From contig NZ_CP139141.1 of the NCBI RefSeq assembly GCF_034059295.1, forward strand, positions 2,463,001-2,527,000: a stretch of 64,000 bases of DNA, written 5' to 3'. Positions 35,311 through 44,442 of this stretch are shown here, one piece after another. Made by a program: the position numbers and the translations under genes. This DNA comes from Pseudomonas sp. HR96 (GTDB lineage: Bacteria; Pseudomonadota; Gammaproteobacteria; Pseudomonadales; Pseudomonadaceae). The first letter of the stretch is position 1, and each line of letters opens with the position of its first letter. The notes beneath the pieces were generated by a model that was given only the letters and a program-made list of their open reading frames with translations, was not told where the DNA came from and made no database searches.

Positions 35311-36561
35311 TTGAAGAAGAACGTTCTTATCATTGGAGCAGGAGGTGTCGCCAAGGTGGTGGCCCACAAGTGCGCGCAGCACAACGACGAACTCGGTCGT
35401 ATTGCTATCGCGTCGCGCAACATCTCCAAATGCCAGGCCATCATCGACAGCGTCAAGGCCAAGGGCAGCCTCAAGGTGCCCGCCGACATCACGGCGTACA
35501 CGCTCAATGCCCTTGACGTCGAAGCGACCAAAGCGCTGATTCGCGAAACCGAATCGCAGATCGTCATCAACGTCGGCTCCTCGTTTCTCAACATGTCGGT
35601 GCTGCGTGCCTGCATCGATACCGGCGTGGCCTACCTGGACACCGCCATCCACGAAGTGCCGGGCAAGGTCTGCGAGACGCCGCCCTGGTATGGCAACTAC
35701 GAGTGGAAGCACCTCGAGGAATGCCAGCAGAAGAACATCACCGCGATCCTTGGCGTCGGTTTCGACCCGGGCGTGGTCAATGCCTATGCCGCGCTTGCGC
35801 AGCAGGACCATTTCGACCGCATTGATTCGATCGACATTCTCGACGTCAATGCCGGTTCCCACGGCAAGTATTTCGCCACCAACTTCGACCCGGAAATCAA
35901 CTTTCGCGAGTTCACCGGGCAAGTCTGGAGCTGGCAGAACGGCCAGTGGACCAGCAACAGCATGTTCGAGGTCAAGCGCACCGACGACCTGCCAGTGGTC
36001 GGCTCGCAGAACCTGTACCTGACCGGCCATGATGAAGTGCACTCGTTGTCGAAGAACCTCGACGTGCCCAACGTGCGCTTCTGGATGAGCTTCGGCGAGC
36101 ACTACATCAATGTGTTCACGGTGCTGAAGAACCTCGGCCTGCTTTCCGAGCAGCCGGTCACCACCGCCGAAGGTCTGCAAGTGGTGCCGCTCAAGGTGGT
36201 CAAGGCCGTGCTGCCGGACCCGGCCTCGCTGGCGCCAGGCTACGTCGGCAAGACCTGCATCGGCGACCTGGTCAAGGGCACCCGAAACGGTCAGCCACGC
36301 GAAGTGTTCATCTATAACGTGGCCGACCACGAGGAGGCTTTCGCCGAGACCGACAGCCAGGGCATCTCCTACACCGCCGGCGTGCCGCCGGTGGCGGCTG
36401 CCTTGCTGGTGGCCCGTGGCGAGTGGGACGTGCAGCGCATGGTCAACGTCGAGGAGCTGCCGGCCAAGGCCTTCCTCAAGGCGCTGGATGTCATGGGGCT
36501 GCCGACCCGCATCAAGGACGAGCACGGCGACCGTGCGTGGGATGCGCCCGTAGCCCGCTGA
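35311..36561 (+). CDS. Carboxynorspermidine dehydrogenase (saccharopine dehydrogenase family)
   Basis: A 416-residue NAD(P)-dependent protein of the saccharopine dehydrogenase type. VLIIGAGGVAKVVAHKC is the dinucleotide-binding start. It condenses aspartate semialdehyde with putrescine or diaminopropane and reduces the Schiff base to a carboxyamine, the substrate of the decarboxylase upstream. It starts with TTG at 35311 (TTGAAGAAG), following AAGGAG at 35293-35298; no ATG is available in that position. Forms a two-gene unit with the decarboxylase. Confidence 0.9.
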   Translation: MKKNVLIIGAGGVAKVVAHKCAQHNDELGRIAIASRNISKCQAIIDSVKAKGSLKVPADITAYTLNALDVEATKALIRETESQIVINVGSSFLNMSVLRACIDTGVAYLDTAIHEVPGKVCETPPWYGNYEWKHLEECQQKNITAILGVGFDPGVVNAYAALAQQDHFDRIDSIDILDVNAGSHGKYFATNFDPEINFREFTGQVWSWQNGQWTSNSMFEVKRTDDLPVVGSQNLYLTGHDEVHSLSKNLDVPNVRFWMSFGEHYINVFTVLKNLGLLSEQPVTTAEGLQVVPLKVVKAVLPDPASLAPGYVGKTCIGDLVKGTRNGQPREVFIYNVADHEEAFAETDSQGISYTAGVPPVAAALLVARGEWDVQRMVNVEELPAKAFLKALDVMGLPTRIKDEHGDRAWDAPVAR

Positions 36562-36580
36562 TCCTCTGCCCCTGCCGATC

Positions 36581-36618
36581 GATCGCCTTCGCGCACGCCC
36601 TGTGCGCCGAGGCGATCA
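36581..36618. terminator. Strong hairpin after the polyamine genes
   Basis: GATCGCCT and, closer in, GCGCAC on the left pair with GTGCGC and AGGCGATC on the right with a 2-base internal mismatch on each side and a short loop. It lies about 20 bp after the dehydrogenase stop codon and before the next plus-strand gene. No T tract follows. Confidence 0.6.
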
Positions 36619-36670
36619 CCGCTGGACCTCGGTGCAACGCCTGCCGATCCGTATGCTGCAAATTACGCAT

Positions 36671-36687
36671 ATTAGGTTATGCCTAAT
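36671..36687. promoter_or_regulatory. Small inverted repeat in the sulfonate-binding protein promoter region
   Basis: ATTAGG and CCTAAT form a perfect inverted repeat separated by 5 bases in an AT-rich stretch about 110 bp upstream of the gene at 36797. It could be a regulator binding site. I do not recognise the regulator. Confidence 0.35.
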
Positions 36688-36796
36688 TTGAATTTCACAA
36701 ATATCTCCCGCGCCGTTAGCTTATGCGAAATAGTTGTTATGGAACCTGCGTCTATAACCGCTCCTTCGAACCGCGCGACGACTTCCGGAGATCTGC

Positions 36797-37750
36797 GTGA
36801 GCAAATTCCTGCAACTGGCCAGCGCCTTGCTGGCAGCCACTCTTAGCCTCAAGGCCTCGGCCCTGACCTTGACCGTGGGCGACCAGAGCTATAACACCCA
36901 GGCGGTGATGGAAGCGGCGGGCGTGCTCCACGACTTGCCGTACACCCTCGACTGGAAGCAATTCACGGCCGGCTCGCCGGTGGCCGAAGCGCTCAATTCC
37001 GGCAGCCTGGACCTGGGCCTGCTGGGCGACGCGCCGCCCTTGTTCCTCGGCGCCCTCGGGGCGCCGATCAAGGTGGTGGCGGTGACCCAGCAGAACCTTG
37101 CGGGGGTCGCCATCGTGGTCGGCAAGGATTCGCCGATCAGGAATATCGCCGACATTCGCGGCAAGCGCGTAGCGATCTGGAAGGGGTCCTGGAGCCAGCA
37201 GCTGTTGTTCACTGCTCTCGACAAGGCCGGTATCCCTCGCGATGCCGTCGAGGTGCGCTACCTCAGCGCGCTGGACGCCTCCCATGCGCTGGACGGCGGC
37301 TCTGTGGATGTCATCGCCACGTGGGAACCTTACGTGACCCAGCAGGAACGCCAAGGCGGCCATGTCATAGCCACCGCCCAGGGGTTGATCCCGGCGCAGA
37401 GCTTCGTGGTCGCCAACAACCGCGCCATCGACGACAAGCGCGCGGCCATTACCGACTTCCTCCAGCGGCTGAAGAAGGCTCGCGCCTGGACCACCAGCGA
37501 CCCGGCCCACGATGACGCCTACGCCGACGCCTGGGCCGAACGCACCCGTGCCAACCCCGAGATCGCCCGCGCCTGGTTCTCCCGGGCCAGGACCGACCTC
37601 GGCCCGGTGGACGACCAGAAAATCGCCCAGGCGCAGACAACCATCGACTTCTTCAGCGGCCTGGGGCTGATCAAGTCCTATCCGGCAGCCAGCCTGTTCG
37701 ACAATTCGTTCAACGCCGCCGTGCAGGCGCCCCCGACTCAAGCTCAGTGA
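36797..37750 (+). CDS. SsuA/TauA-type sulfonate-binding protein
   Basis: A 317-residue secreted binding protein. It starts with GTG at 36797 (GTGAGCAAATTC), following GGAG; the signal peptide is ASALLAATLSLKASA. Distinctive motifs are GDQSYNTQAVMEAAG, FTAGSPVAEALNSGSLDLGLLGDAPP and GKRVAIWKGSWSQQLLF. Binds a sulfonate or related organosulfur compound. Followed 16 bp later by an LLM monooxygenase that could desulfurise the import. It lacks its own permease and ATPase nearby. Confidence 0.87.
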   Translation: MSKFLQLASALLAATLSLKASALTLTVGDQSYNTQAVMEAAGVLHDLPYTLDWKQFTAGSPVAEALNSGSLDLGLLGDAPPLFLGALGAPIKVVAVTQQNLAGVAIVVGKDSPIRNIADIRGKRVAIWKGSWSQQLLFTALDKAGIPRDAVEVRYLSALDASHALDGGSVDVIATWEPYVTQQERQGGHVIATAQGLIPAQSFVVANNRAIDDKRAAITDFLQRLKKARAWTTSDPAHDDAYADAWAERTRANPEIARAWFSRARTDLGPVDDQKIAQAQTTIDFFSGLGLIKSYPAASLFDNSFNAAVQAPPTQAQ

Positions 37751-37766
37751 AAAAGGACCACCTGTC

Positions 37767-39086
37767 ATGAGCAAGCGACAACTCAAACTCGGCGCCCTGA
37801 CCATGGGCGTCGGCGGCCCCGGCCGGCACAACCTGTGGCTGGACCCGCAGCTGCCCAGCGATGCCAGCGTCAATATCGACTGGTACATCGATATCGCCCG
37901 CCAGGCCGAAGCGGCCTGCTTCGACCTGATCTTCATCGTCGACAGCCAGTTCATCACCCCGGGCTCGCCACCGCATTACCTCAACCGCCTGGAGCCGCTG
38001 ACGCTGCTTTCGGCGCTCGCGGTGAGCACCCGCCATATCGGCCTGGTCGGCACCCTGACCACCTCCTACAACGAGCCGTTCAACGTCGCCCGCCACCTGG
38101 CCTCGCTGGACCTGATCAGCAAGGGCCGCGCCGGCTGGAACGTGGTCACCAGCGGCGATGCCGGCACCGCCGGCAACTACGGACGCGACGAGCACTACGA
38201 CTACGACACCCGCTACAGCCGGGCCAAGGAGCACGTACAGGTGGTGCAGGGGCTGTGGCAGTCCTGGGAAGACGACGCGTTCGTGCGCGACCGCAGCACC
38301 GGGCGCTATTTCGACCCGGCCAAGCTCCACGCCCTGGAGCACAAGGGCGAGCACTTCAGCGTGGTCGGGCCGCTCAACATCCAGCGTTCGCCACAAGGTC
38401 AGCCGGTGATCTTCCAGGCCGGCGATTCCGAGCAGGGCCGCGAGCTGGGCGCAGCGATCGCCGACGTGGTGTTCACCCATGCGCCCGACATCGAGCAGGG
38501 CCAGGCCTTCTACAGGGAGGTCAAGGACCGCGCCGCCAGGCTGGGCCGTGACCCCGAGCAGATCCTCGTGCTGCCCGGCGCTGAAGTATTCGTCGGCGAC
38601 ACCGACGACCACGCCCGCGAGATCGAGCGGCATCATCACCAGACCGACCACAGTTTCGAGCAGGCCTTGCTGGAGTTCGGGCGCTCCTTTGGCTGGCATG
38701 ACTTCAGTCAGTATGAGCTGGACGCGCCGTTTCCCGTGCAGGCGCTGGAAGCTGCCCGCAGCAGCTTCTTCACCGTGGCCAAACGCATCACCGATCGGGC
38801 CGTCAGCGAGAACCTGAGCTTGCGCCAGGCCGTCCAGGCTTCCCGCCAGCTGCGCCCCGGCGCCTTCGTCGGCAGCGCCGAAACCGTGGCCGCAAAAATG
38901 ACCGCGTGGTTCGAGGCGCGCGCCGTGGATGGCTTCAATATCTACATCGGCCACCCCGGGCAGTTCCGCCGCTTTACCGAGGAAGTGGTGCCGCTGTTGC
39001 AGGCACGCGGGGTGTATCGCCGCGAGTACCCCGGCCATACGCTGCGCGAAACGCTGGGCCTGGAGATCCCGCGCAATGTGCGCTGA
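37767..39086 (+). CDS. LLM-class flavin-dependent monooxygenase (NtaA/SnaA/DszA type)
   Basis: A 439-residue FMNH2-dependent monooxygenase of the luciferase-like superfamily. The family pattern is clear: LSALAVSTRHIGLVGTLTTSYNEPFNVARHLASLD, then GRAGWNVVTS and the C-terminal YPGHTLRETLGLE. The group includes nitrilotriacetate monooxygenase, dibenzothiophene sulfone monooxygenase and similar organosulfur enzymes. It depends on a flavin reductase in trans; the one at 7375 or one elsewhere would be needed. Starts 16 bp after the binding protein gene, so an uptake/desulfurisation pair is likely. Confidence 0.9.
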   Translation: MSKRQLKLGALTMGVGGPGRHNLWLDPQLPSDASVNIDWYIDIARQAEAACFDLIFIVDSQFITPGSPPHYLNRLEPLTLLSALAVSTRHIGLVGTLTTSYNEPFNVARHLASLDLISKGRAGWNVVTSGDAGTAGNYGRDEHYDYDTRYSRAKEHVQVVQGLWQSWEDDAFVRDRSTGRYFDPAKLHALEHKGEHFSVVGPLNIQRSPQGQPVIFQAGDSEQGRELGAAIADVVFTHAPDIEQGQAFYREVKDRAARLGRDPEQILVLPGAEVFVGDTDDHAREIERHHHQTDHSFEQALLEFGRSFGWHDFSQYELDAPFPVQALEAARSSFFTVAKRITDRAVSENLSLRQAVQASRQLRPGAFVGSAETVAAKMTAWFEARAVDGFNIYIGHPGQFRRFTEEVVPLLQARGVYRREYPGHTLRETLGLEIPRNVR

Positions 39087-39139
39087 GGGGGCGCGAAGCT
39101 GCTAGGCTCTAGCGCGTCTTCCCCTTGCCAGCGTTCGCC

Positions 39140-39643
39140 ATGACCCGAGAAATCGCCGAGGACCTGCAATGCATCGCCCGTCAGGAGCAGCTGCTGCAGT
39201 TCCCATCGTTCGACCACGCCAGCGCCTGGGACCTGGGCCAGCGGCTCAAGCTGGCCTGTGAAGCCGCCCAGGTCGCCACCACCATCGAAGTGCGCCTGAA
39301 CCGGCGCACGGTCTTCCTCTATGCCATGCCCGGTACCGCCCCGGCCAATGCCCACTGGGCCCGGCGCAAGCGCAACGTGGTGGAAATGATGGACCAGAGT
39401 TCCTATGCCGTAGGCCTGGCCGGGCAGGAGGAGGGCATCAGTATGGAGCTGGCCATGGGCTTGCCTGCGGCCGACTACGCCAGCCACGGCGGCGCCTTTC
39501 CGCTCAGGGTGCGCGGCGTGGGCTGCATCGGCGTGGTCACCGTGTCCGGCCTGCCGTCGCGCGAGGATCATTCGCTGCTGGTGCAGGTGCTTGCGCAGAT
39601 GTGCGGGGTGGACCCGGCCCAGGTGGCGTTGCCAATGGACTGA
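39140..39643 (+). CDS. HbpS/UPF0303-like heme-degrading domain protein
   Basis: A 167-residue protein of the HbpS-like, UPF0303/DUF336 family. FPSFDHASAWDLGQRL, RNVVEMMDQSSYAVGLAGQE and RGVGCIGVVTVSGLPSREDH are characteristic. Members can bind heme or glycol metabolites; some occur next to catabolic operons without a known role. The ATG at 39140 is preferred to one five codons upstream. It lies 53 bp after the LLM gene on the same strand and 139 bp before the next binding protein gene. Function uncertain. Confidence 0.78.
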   Translation: MTREIAEDLQCIARQEQLLQFPSFDHASAWDLGQRLKLACEAAQVATTIEVRLNRRTVFLYAMPGTAPANAHWARRKRNVVEMMDQSSYAVGLAGQEEGISMELAMGLPAADYASHGGAFPLRVRGVGCIGVVTVSGLPSREDHSLLVQVLAQMCGVDPAQVALPMD

Positions 39644-39782
39644 CTGCCCGCTGCGCTGGCCTGGTGGGAAGGCCAATGGCCGGTTTGCGCTTCGGCCCGT
39701 TCCGGATCAAGATCTCGCTGCGCCCACTCCTGCAGGGCCGGCGCCGACTCCATACTTCCCCCACAACAAGAGGCCCGAAAAA

Positions 39783-40553
39783 ATGACCCGGCTGTTCGCC
39801 CCTCTGCTCCTGGCCTGCCTGACCTCGGTCAGCCAGGCCGCCGAACTCAACGTCATGACTTCCGGCGGCTTCACCGCCGCCTACCAGCAACTGGCTCCTG
39901 GCTACAGCGCGGCCAGCGGCGACACCGTGCAGACCATCCTCGGGCCGTCGATGGGCAAGGCGCCCGAGGCGATTCCCAACCGCTTGGCCCGCGGCGAGCC
40001 GGCCGATGTGGTCATCATGGTCGGCTACGCCTTGGACGACCTGATCAAACAGGGAAAGGTCGACCCGGCGTCGCGGGTGGAGCTGGCCGACTCGCGCATC
40101 GGCATGGTGGTCAAGGCCGGCGAGCCGCGGCCGGCCATCGACACCGACGCCGGGCTCAAGGCGGCGCTGCTCAACGCCCCCTCGATCGCCTATTCCGACA
40201 GCGCCAGCGGCGTGTACATCGAGAAGGAGCTGTTCAGGAAACTCGGCGTGCAGGACCAGGTCGGCCCCAAGGGCAAGATGATCGAACGCATTCCGGTAGC
40301 CTCGGTGGTCGCCAAGGGTGACTACAGCCTGGGCTTCCAGCAGGTCGCCGAGTTGCTGCCGGTGCCCGGCGTGACCTTCGTTGGCAAGATCCCCGAGGAC
40401 CTGCAGTCGGTGACCCGCTATGCCGCCGGGGTTCCGGTCAATGCCGAGCATCCGAACGAAGCCCGGGCGCTGTTGGCCTACCTGTCTTCGGCCCAGGCTC
40501 AGGAGATCGTGCGCAAGACCGGGCTCGACTCCGTACCCGCTGGCGCGCAATAG
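39783..40553 (+). CDS. Molybdate-type (ModA-like) periplasmic binding protein
   Basis: A 256-residue secreted protein. Signal peptide LFAPLLLACLTSVSQA, then LNVMTSGGFTAAYQQLAPGYSAAS, GEPADVVIMVGYALDDLIKQG and SGVYIEKELFRKLG. The fold is the ModA-like extracellular binding type, but it does not have a typical molybdate anion motif and no ModBC genes are near. Could bind an organic acid or tetrahedral oxyanion. A permease is not visible. Confidence 0.78.
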   Translation: MTRLFAPLLLACLTSVSQAAELNVMTSGGFTAAYQQLAPGYSAASGDTVQTILGPSMGKAPEAIPNRLARGEPADVVIMVGYALDDLIKQGKVDPASRVELADSRIGMVVKAGEPRPAIDTDAGLKAALLNAPSIAYSDSASGVYIEKELFRKLGVQDQVGPKGKMIERIPVASVVAKGDYSLGFQQVAELLPVPGVTFVGKIPEDLQSVTRYAAGVPVNAEHPNEARALLAYLSSAQAQEIVRKTGLDSVPAGAQ

Positions 40554-40631
40554 CGGATGCACGGTCCGACGGCCTGGCAGCCGCGCTGCTAGGCTCTGGC
40601 TGCGTGAATCGCCGCGAGCGTCGGGGGCAGC

Positions 40632-41261
40632 ATGGCATTGCATCACTGGGTCATGTTCTTCCTCACCTACCTGGCGACCACGCTGTCGCCCGGACCGAAC
40701 ATCCTGCTCAGCGTGCGCAACACCCTGCGCCACGGCGCCTGGGGTACCGCCGCGACCCTGGCCGGCAACCTCGCGGCACAGGTGCTGCTGACCTCGGCGG
40801 TGACACTGGGCGTGGGTGCCCTCCTGCTGTCGGTGCCCGGGGCGTTCATGACGGTCAAGATCATCGGTGCGGGCGCGCTGATCTTCCTTGGCGTGCGTCA
40901 GTTGTTCGCCCGCCCGGCGGCGGCCGTCGCGCTCGGCCAGCTGCCCGTGGCGGCCCCGGCGTCGCCCTGGCAGCTGGCCGGGCAGGCGTTTCTGGTTTCG
41001 GCGAGCAACCCCAACACCCTGATGTTCCTCTGCGTGTTCCTGCCGCAATTCATCGACAAGGGCCAGGCGCTGAGCAGGTTGCTGCTGATGCTCGCGACCA
41101 TGGCGGCCACGATGGTGCTGGTGCACTCGACCTACTGCCTGCTGGCTTACCATTTCAGCCGGCGGCTGGGGGCAGGGCGCTGGGTCGGGTTGCTCAAGCG
41201 CGCCTGCGGGGTGATTTTCATCGGTGTCGGGGTGCACCTGCTCGATGCCCGGGTGCTTTGA
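40632..41261 (+). CDS. LysE family amino-acid exporter
   Basis: A 209-residue membrane protein with five or six hydrophobic helices. TTLSPGPNILLSVRNTLRHGAWG and VSASNPNTLMFLCVFLPQF are LysE/RhtB hallmarks. It exports amino acids such as homoserine, threonine, lysine or cysteine. Followed by a paralogue at 41307 with a 45-bp gap. The two share the SPGPN/TPGPN, ASNP and C-terminal GVxLLxAR motifs and are a tandem duplication. Confidence 0.9.
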   Translation: MALHHWVMFFLTYLATTLSPGPNILLSVRNTLRHGAWGTAATLAGNLAAQVLLTSAVTLGVGALLLSVPGAFMTVKIIGAGALIFLGVRQLFARPAAAVALGQLPVAAPASPWQLAGQAFLVSASNPNTLMFLCVFLPQFIDKGQALSRLLLMLATMAATMVLVHSTYCLLAYHFSRRLGAGRWVGLLKRACGVIFIGVGVHLLDARVL

Positions 41262-41306
41262 GCTAGACTGCGCAGGCCGCCCACCGCTCATGCAGGATGC
41301 CCCTCG

Positions 41307-41936
41307 ATGCCCATGCACCTCTGGCTGACGTTCGCTCTCGCCTACCTGGCCACCACCCTGACCCCCGGCCCCAACGTCCTGCTGATCGTGCGCAACGCCC
41401 TGCGCCACGGTCCGTCCGCCATGGGCGTGACGCTGCTGGGCAATCTGCTGGCGCAACTGCTGGTCACCAGCGGTGTGGCGTTGGGCGTGGGCGCGCTTCT
41501 GCTGGCGGTACCGGCCGCCTTTCTGGCCTTGAAGCTGGTGGGGGCGGGCTACCTGATCTATCTCGGCCTGCGCCAGCTGCTGGCGCCGAAGGCGAGCGCC
41601 GCGCCAGGCGAGCTGCCCCCGGCCCAGCCCCGCTCGCAATGGCGCATCGGCAGCGAAGCCTTTCTGGTCTCGGCCAGCAACCCCAAGACGATGATCTTTC
41701 TCTGCGCCTTCCTGCCGCAGTTTCTCAGCCATGATCGGCCGCTGTTCGAGCAGTTCGCGGTGATGTACCTGAGCATCGCCGCCACCGTGGTGCTGGTGCA
41801 TTCGCTCTACTGCCACGCGGCGTACCGCCTGCGCGGCAGGGTCGGCGCGGTGCGTTGGGTGGCTTCGCTCAAGCGGCTCACCGGCGCGCTGTTCATTGGC
41901 CTGGGGGTCAGGCTGCTGAACGCTCGGGCGCTCTAG
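41307..41936 (+). CDS. LysE family amino-acid exporter (tandem paralogue)
   Basis: A 209-residue paralogue of the preceding gene. LATTLTPGPNVLLIVRNALRHG and VSASNPKTMIFLCAFLPQF match almost residue for residue the other copy's motifs, with five to six hydrophobic helices. Likely exports another amino acid or cysteine-related compound; in a sulfur-scavenging neighbourhood, cysteine or a by-product is plausible but not shown. Its stop lies 50 bp before the Zur-box-like site. Confidence 0.9.
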   Translation: MPMHLWLTFALAYLATTLTPGPNVLLIVRNALRHGPSAMGVTLLGNLLAQLLVTSGVALGVGALLLAVPAAFLALKLVGAGYLIYLGLRQLLAPKASAAPGELPPAQPRSQWRIGSEAFLVSASNPKTMIFLCAFLPQFLSHDRPLFEQFAVMYLSIAATVVLVHSLYCHAAYRLRGRVGAVRWVASLKRLTGALFIGLGVRLLNARAL

Positions 41937-41978
41937 GCGGTCTGTTACATGCGCAGACGACCCTGAACGGGTCGGCGC

Positions 41979-42006
41979 TTGACTTTGAATTGTTACAATA
42001 TAACAT
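41979..42006 (+). promoter_or_regulatory. Promoter with Zur-box-like operator upstream of the porin gene
   Basis: TTGACT (41979-41984) and TAACAT (42001-42006) with a 16-bp spacer could be -35 and -10. The spacer overlaps TGTTACAATATAACA (41991-42005), an inverted repeat of 7-bp arms with one mismatch around a single central base. It resembles Zur boxes (TGTTATAnTATAACA type) of gamma-proteobacteria. If so, the porin at 42119 would be repressed by zinc. This is an inference from one site. Confidence 0.5.
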
Positions 42007-42118
42007 CTTGCCGCGCTGGCCTCGGCAATGTCCCGAGCCCGACCCCCGCTTCATTCTTCGCGTTCCGAGGGCACTGCCCTCGGCGCCTACTACTGCCGCC
42101 TCGAAACGGAAACGTGCC

Positions 42119-43456
42119 ATGTCCTTTCCTGCTCCACGCACCCTGCGCCTGGGTGCAACCACTTCCTTGATGCTTGGCTTGTGCAGCGCTTCGCTCGCCG
42201 TCCATGCCGACGAACCCACGCAAGGCATGACCGGCGACTGGGGCGGCCTGCGCAGCGCCTGGCTGGCGCAGGGCATCCAGGTCCAGGGTGACTACACCGG
42301 CGAATCGTCCTCCAACCTGCGCGGCGGCTACGACAAGCGCCACACCACCCGCTATGCCGATCAGTTCACCCTGGGGGTGGGCCTGGATCTGGAGAAGCTG
42401 CTGGGCTGGCAGGACACCCAGTTCATGCTCCAGGTGGCCAATCGCAACGGTGACAGCCTCAACGACAAGCGTCTGGACGACCCGCGTGGCGAATCCTTTG
42501 CCGACACCCAGGAGGTCTACGGCGGCGGCAGCGTGACCCGCCTGAGCGAGCTGTGGCTGAGCAAGGGCTGGCTCGACAAGCGCCTCGAGCTCAAGGCCGG
42601 CCGCTTCGCCTTCGGCGATGAATTCGCGGTGCAGGACTGCCAGTTCCAGAACCTGGCGCTGTGCGACTCGCAGACCGGCAACTGGATGGACAGCGCCTAC
42701 AACGGCCCGGTCAGCACCTGGGCGGCGCGGCTCAAGTACGCCCTTGGCGATCAGCTCTACGTGCAGGCCGGGGTGTTCGCGGTCAACCCGTCATACCTGG
42801 CCAACGACAACGGCTTCAAGCTGGCAGGCTCGGGCACCGAAGGCTCGCTGCTGCCGCTGGAAGTGGTCTGGACACCCAGCGTGGCGGGCTTGCCGGGCGA
42901 ATACCACGCCGGCTACTACTACAGCACTGCCAAGGTCGATGACCTGTACAAGGATGAGAGCAACCAGCCGGCGGCCGTGACTGCAGACGACTACCGCCGC
43001 GACAGCAGCCGCCATGGCTGGTGGCTGATCGGCAAGCAGCAGCTGACCACGGTCGACGGCAACGCCAGCCGCGGCCTGGTGCTCACTGCCAGCGTTGCCG
43101 CCTACGATGCCGCGACCACGCCGGTCCAGAGCTACCAGAGCCTGGGCCTGGTGTTCAAGGGTCCGTTCGCCGCGCGCCCGGATGACACGCTGGGCCTGGG
43201 CGTCGCCCGCCTGCAGGCGAGCAGGCAGTTCCTGCGCAACGCCCGGGCGGCGAATGCCGTCGGTGGCTCGAGCTACGCCGATGACGACTACCTGCCCGAG
43301 CAGCACAGCGAGTACAACATCGAGCTGAACTACGGTGTGCAGGTGACCGACTGGCTGAGCGTGCGGCCCAACCTGCAGTACGTTGCCCACCCGGGGGGTG
43401 TGCGCGAAGTGCAGAACGCGGTGGTGGCCGGCCTGCAGGTGCAGTCGACCTTCTGA
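42119..43456 (+). CDS. OprB-type outer-membrane porin
   Basis: A 445-residue outer-membrane protein. The signal peptide contains SLMLGLCSASLAVHA. It is then rich in alternating aromatic/hydrophobic strands; GMTGDWGGLRSAWLAQGIQ and TRLSELWLSKGWLDKRLELKAGRFAFGDEFA are typical for the OprB carbohydrate-selective porin family. The ATG at 42119 is chosen. Its promoter region has a Zur-box-like site, so it could serve a zinc chelate or other metal complex rather than sugar. Ends 150 bp before the next binding protein gene. Confidence 0.88.
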   Translation: MSFPAPRTLRLGATTSLMLGLCSASLAVHADEPTQGMTGDWGGLRSAWLAQGIQVQGDYTGESSSNLRGGYDKRHTTRYADQFTLGVGLDLEKLLGWQDTQFMLQVANRNGDSLNDKRLDDPRGESFADTQEVYGGGSVTRLSELWLSKGWLDKRLELKAGRFAFGDEFAVQDCQFQNLALCDSQTGNWMDSAYNGPVSTWAARLKYALGDQLYVQAGVFAVNPSYLANDNGFKLAGSGTEGSLLPLEVVWTPSVAGLPGEYHAGYYYSTAKVDDLYKDESNQPAAVTADDYRRDSSRHGWWLIGKQQLTTVDGNASRGLVLTASVAAYDAATTPVQSYQSLGLVFKGPFAARPDDTLGLGVARLQASRQFLRNARAANAVGGSSYADDDYLPEQHSEYNIELNYGVQVTDWLSVRPNLQYVAHPGGVREVQNAVVAGLQVQSTF

Positions 43457-43607
43457 TGCCGGGCGGCGCCTTGCCTGGAGCAGGCCGCCGCTTATGCAAT
43501 TAAAGTATTACCAAATAATATTATATTCCTTTTGGTTTTTTCGACTTGCTGCAAAGCTTTGCACTCGGGCATTTAGCCCAACTGCCAATCACAAAAGTCG
43601 AATCGCC

Positions 43608-44423
43608 ATGAAAAAAATCGCTGCCATCGCGTCCCTGTCTGCCCTTTCCCTTGCGTTGCTGGCCGGTGTCGCTCAGGCCGATCGCCTGGACGACATCAAG
43701 AAATCCGGCGTACTGCGTGTCGCCGCTTTCGACAGCAACCCGCCGTTCGGCTTCATCGACCCGCAGACCCGCCAGCTCGAAGGCCTGGACGTCGACTACG
43801 CCAAGGCCATCGCCGGCAAGCTGGGGGTCAAGCTGGAGCTGCAGCCGACCAACCCGGCCAACCGAGTGCCGCTGCTGGTGGCCAACAAGGTCGACCTGGT
43901 ACTGGCCAACTTCACCATCACTCCCGAGCGCGCGCAGCAGGTCAATTTCAGCACGCCGTACTTCGCCTCCGGCCAGCAGTTCATCGTCAAGAAGGGCACC
44001 CTCAAATCCCTGGACGAGCTCAATGGCTGGCGCGTCGGCGTCGACAAGGGCACCACCAACGAAATCGTGCTGCGCGCCAAATTCCCGGGCGCCAAGGTGG
44101 TGGCCTATGACGACACGCCGTTCGCCTTCACCGCGCTGCGCAACGGCAACGTCCAGGCGATCACCCAGGACGGCCCGAAACTGATCGGCCTGCTGGCCAA
44201 CGTTCCGGATCGGGACAAATACGAAGTGCCGCCCTTCACCGTGTCCAATGACCTGATCGGCGTAGGCCTGCCCAAGGGCGAGACCGCCTTGACCGATGTG
44301 GTCAACCAGACCCTGGTGGAACTGGAAGCCAACGGCCAGGCGCAGAAGATCTACGACACCTGGTTCGGTCCGCAGACCAGGACCCCTCTGGCGCGGCTGT
44401 TCAAGATCGGCGACAAGGGCTGA
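43608..44423 (+). CDS. Amino-acid ABC transporter solute-binding protein (family 3)
   Basis: A 271-residue secreted protein. Signal peptide ALSLALLAGVAQA, then DDIKKSGVLRVAAFDSNPPFGF, QLEGLDVDYAKAIAGKLG and KVDLVLANFTITPERAQQVNFS, the standard SBP_bac_3 pattern for polar or sulfur-containing amino acids. An AT-rich stretch (43498-43545) before the gene is its likely promoter. It is followed by two permease genes without an ATPase. Confidence 0.92.
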   Translation: MKKIAAIASLSALSLALLAGVAQADRLDDIKKSGVLRVAAFDSNPPFGFIDPQTRQLEGLDVDYAKAIAGKLGVKLELQPTNPANRVPLLVANKVDLVLANFTITPERAQQVNFSTPYFASGQQFIVKKGTLKSLDELNGWRVGVDKGTTNEIVLRAKFPGAKVVAYDDTPFAFTALRNGNVQAITQDGPKLIGLLANVPDRDKYEVPPFTVSNDLIGVGLPKGETALTDVVNQTLVELEANGQAQKIYDTWFGPQTRTPLARLFKIGDKG

Positions 44424-44442
44424 TCGCAGCCGGGCAGAGCCA

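Noticed and set aside
39537..41816. 759-codon minus-strand frame
   Set aside because: Antisense to binding protein and LysE genes, with low-complexity His/Gln/Arg composition.
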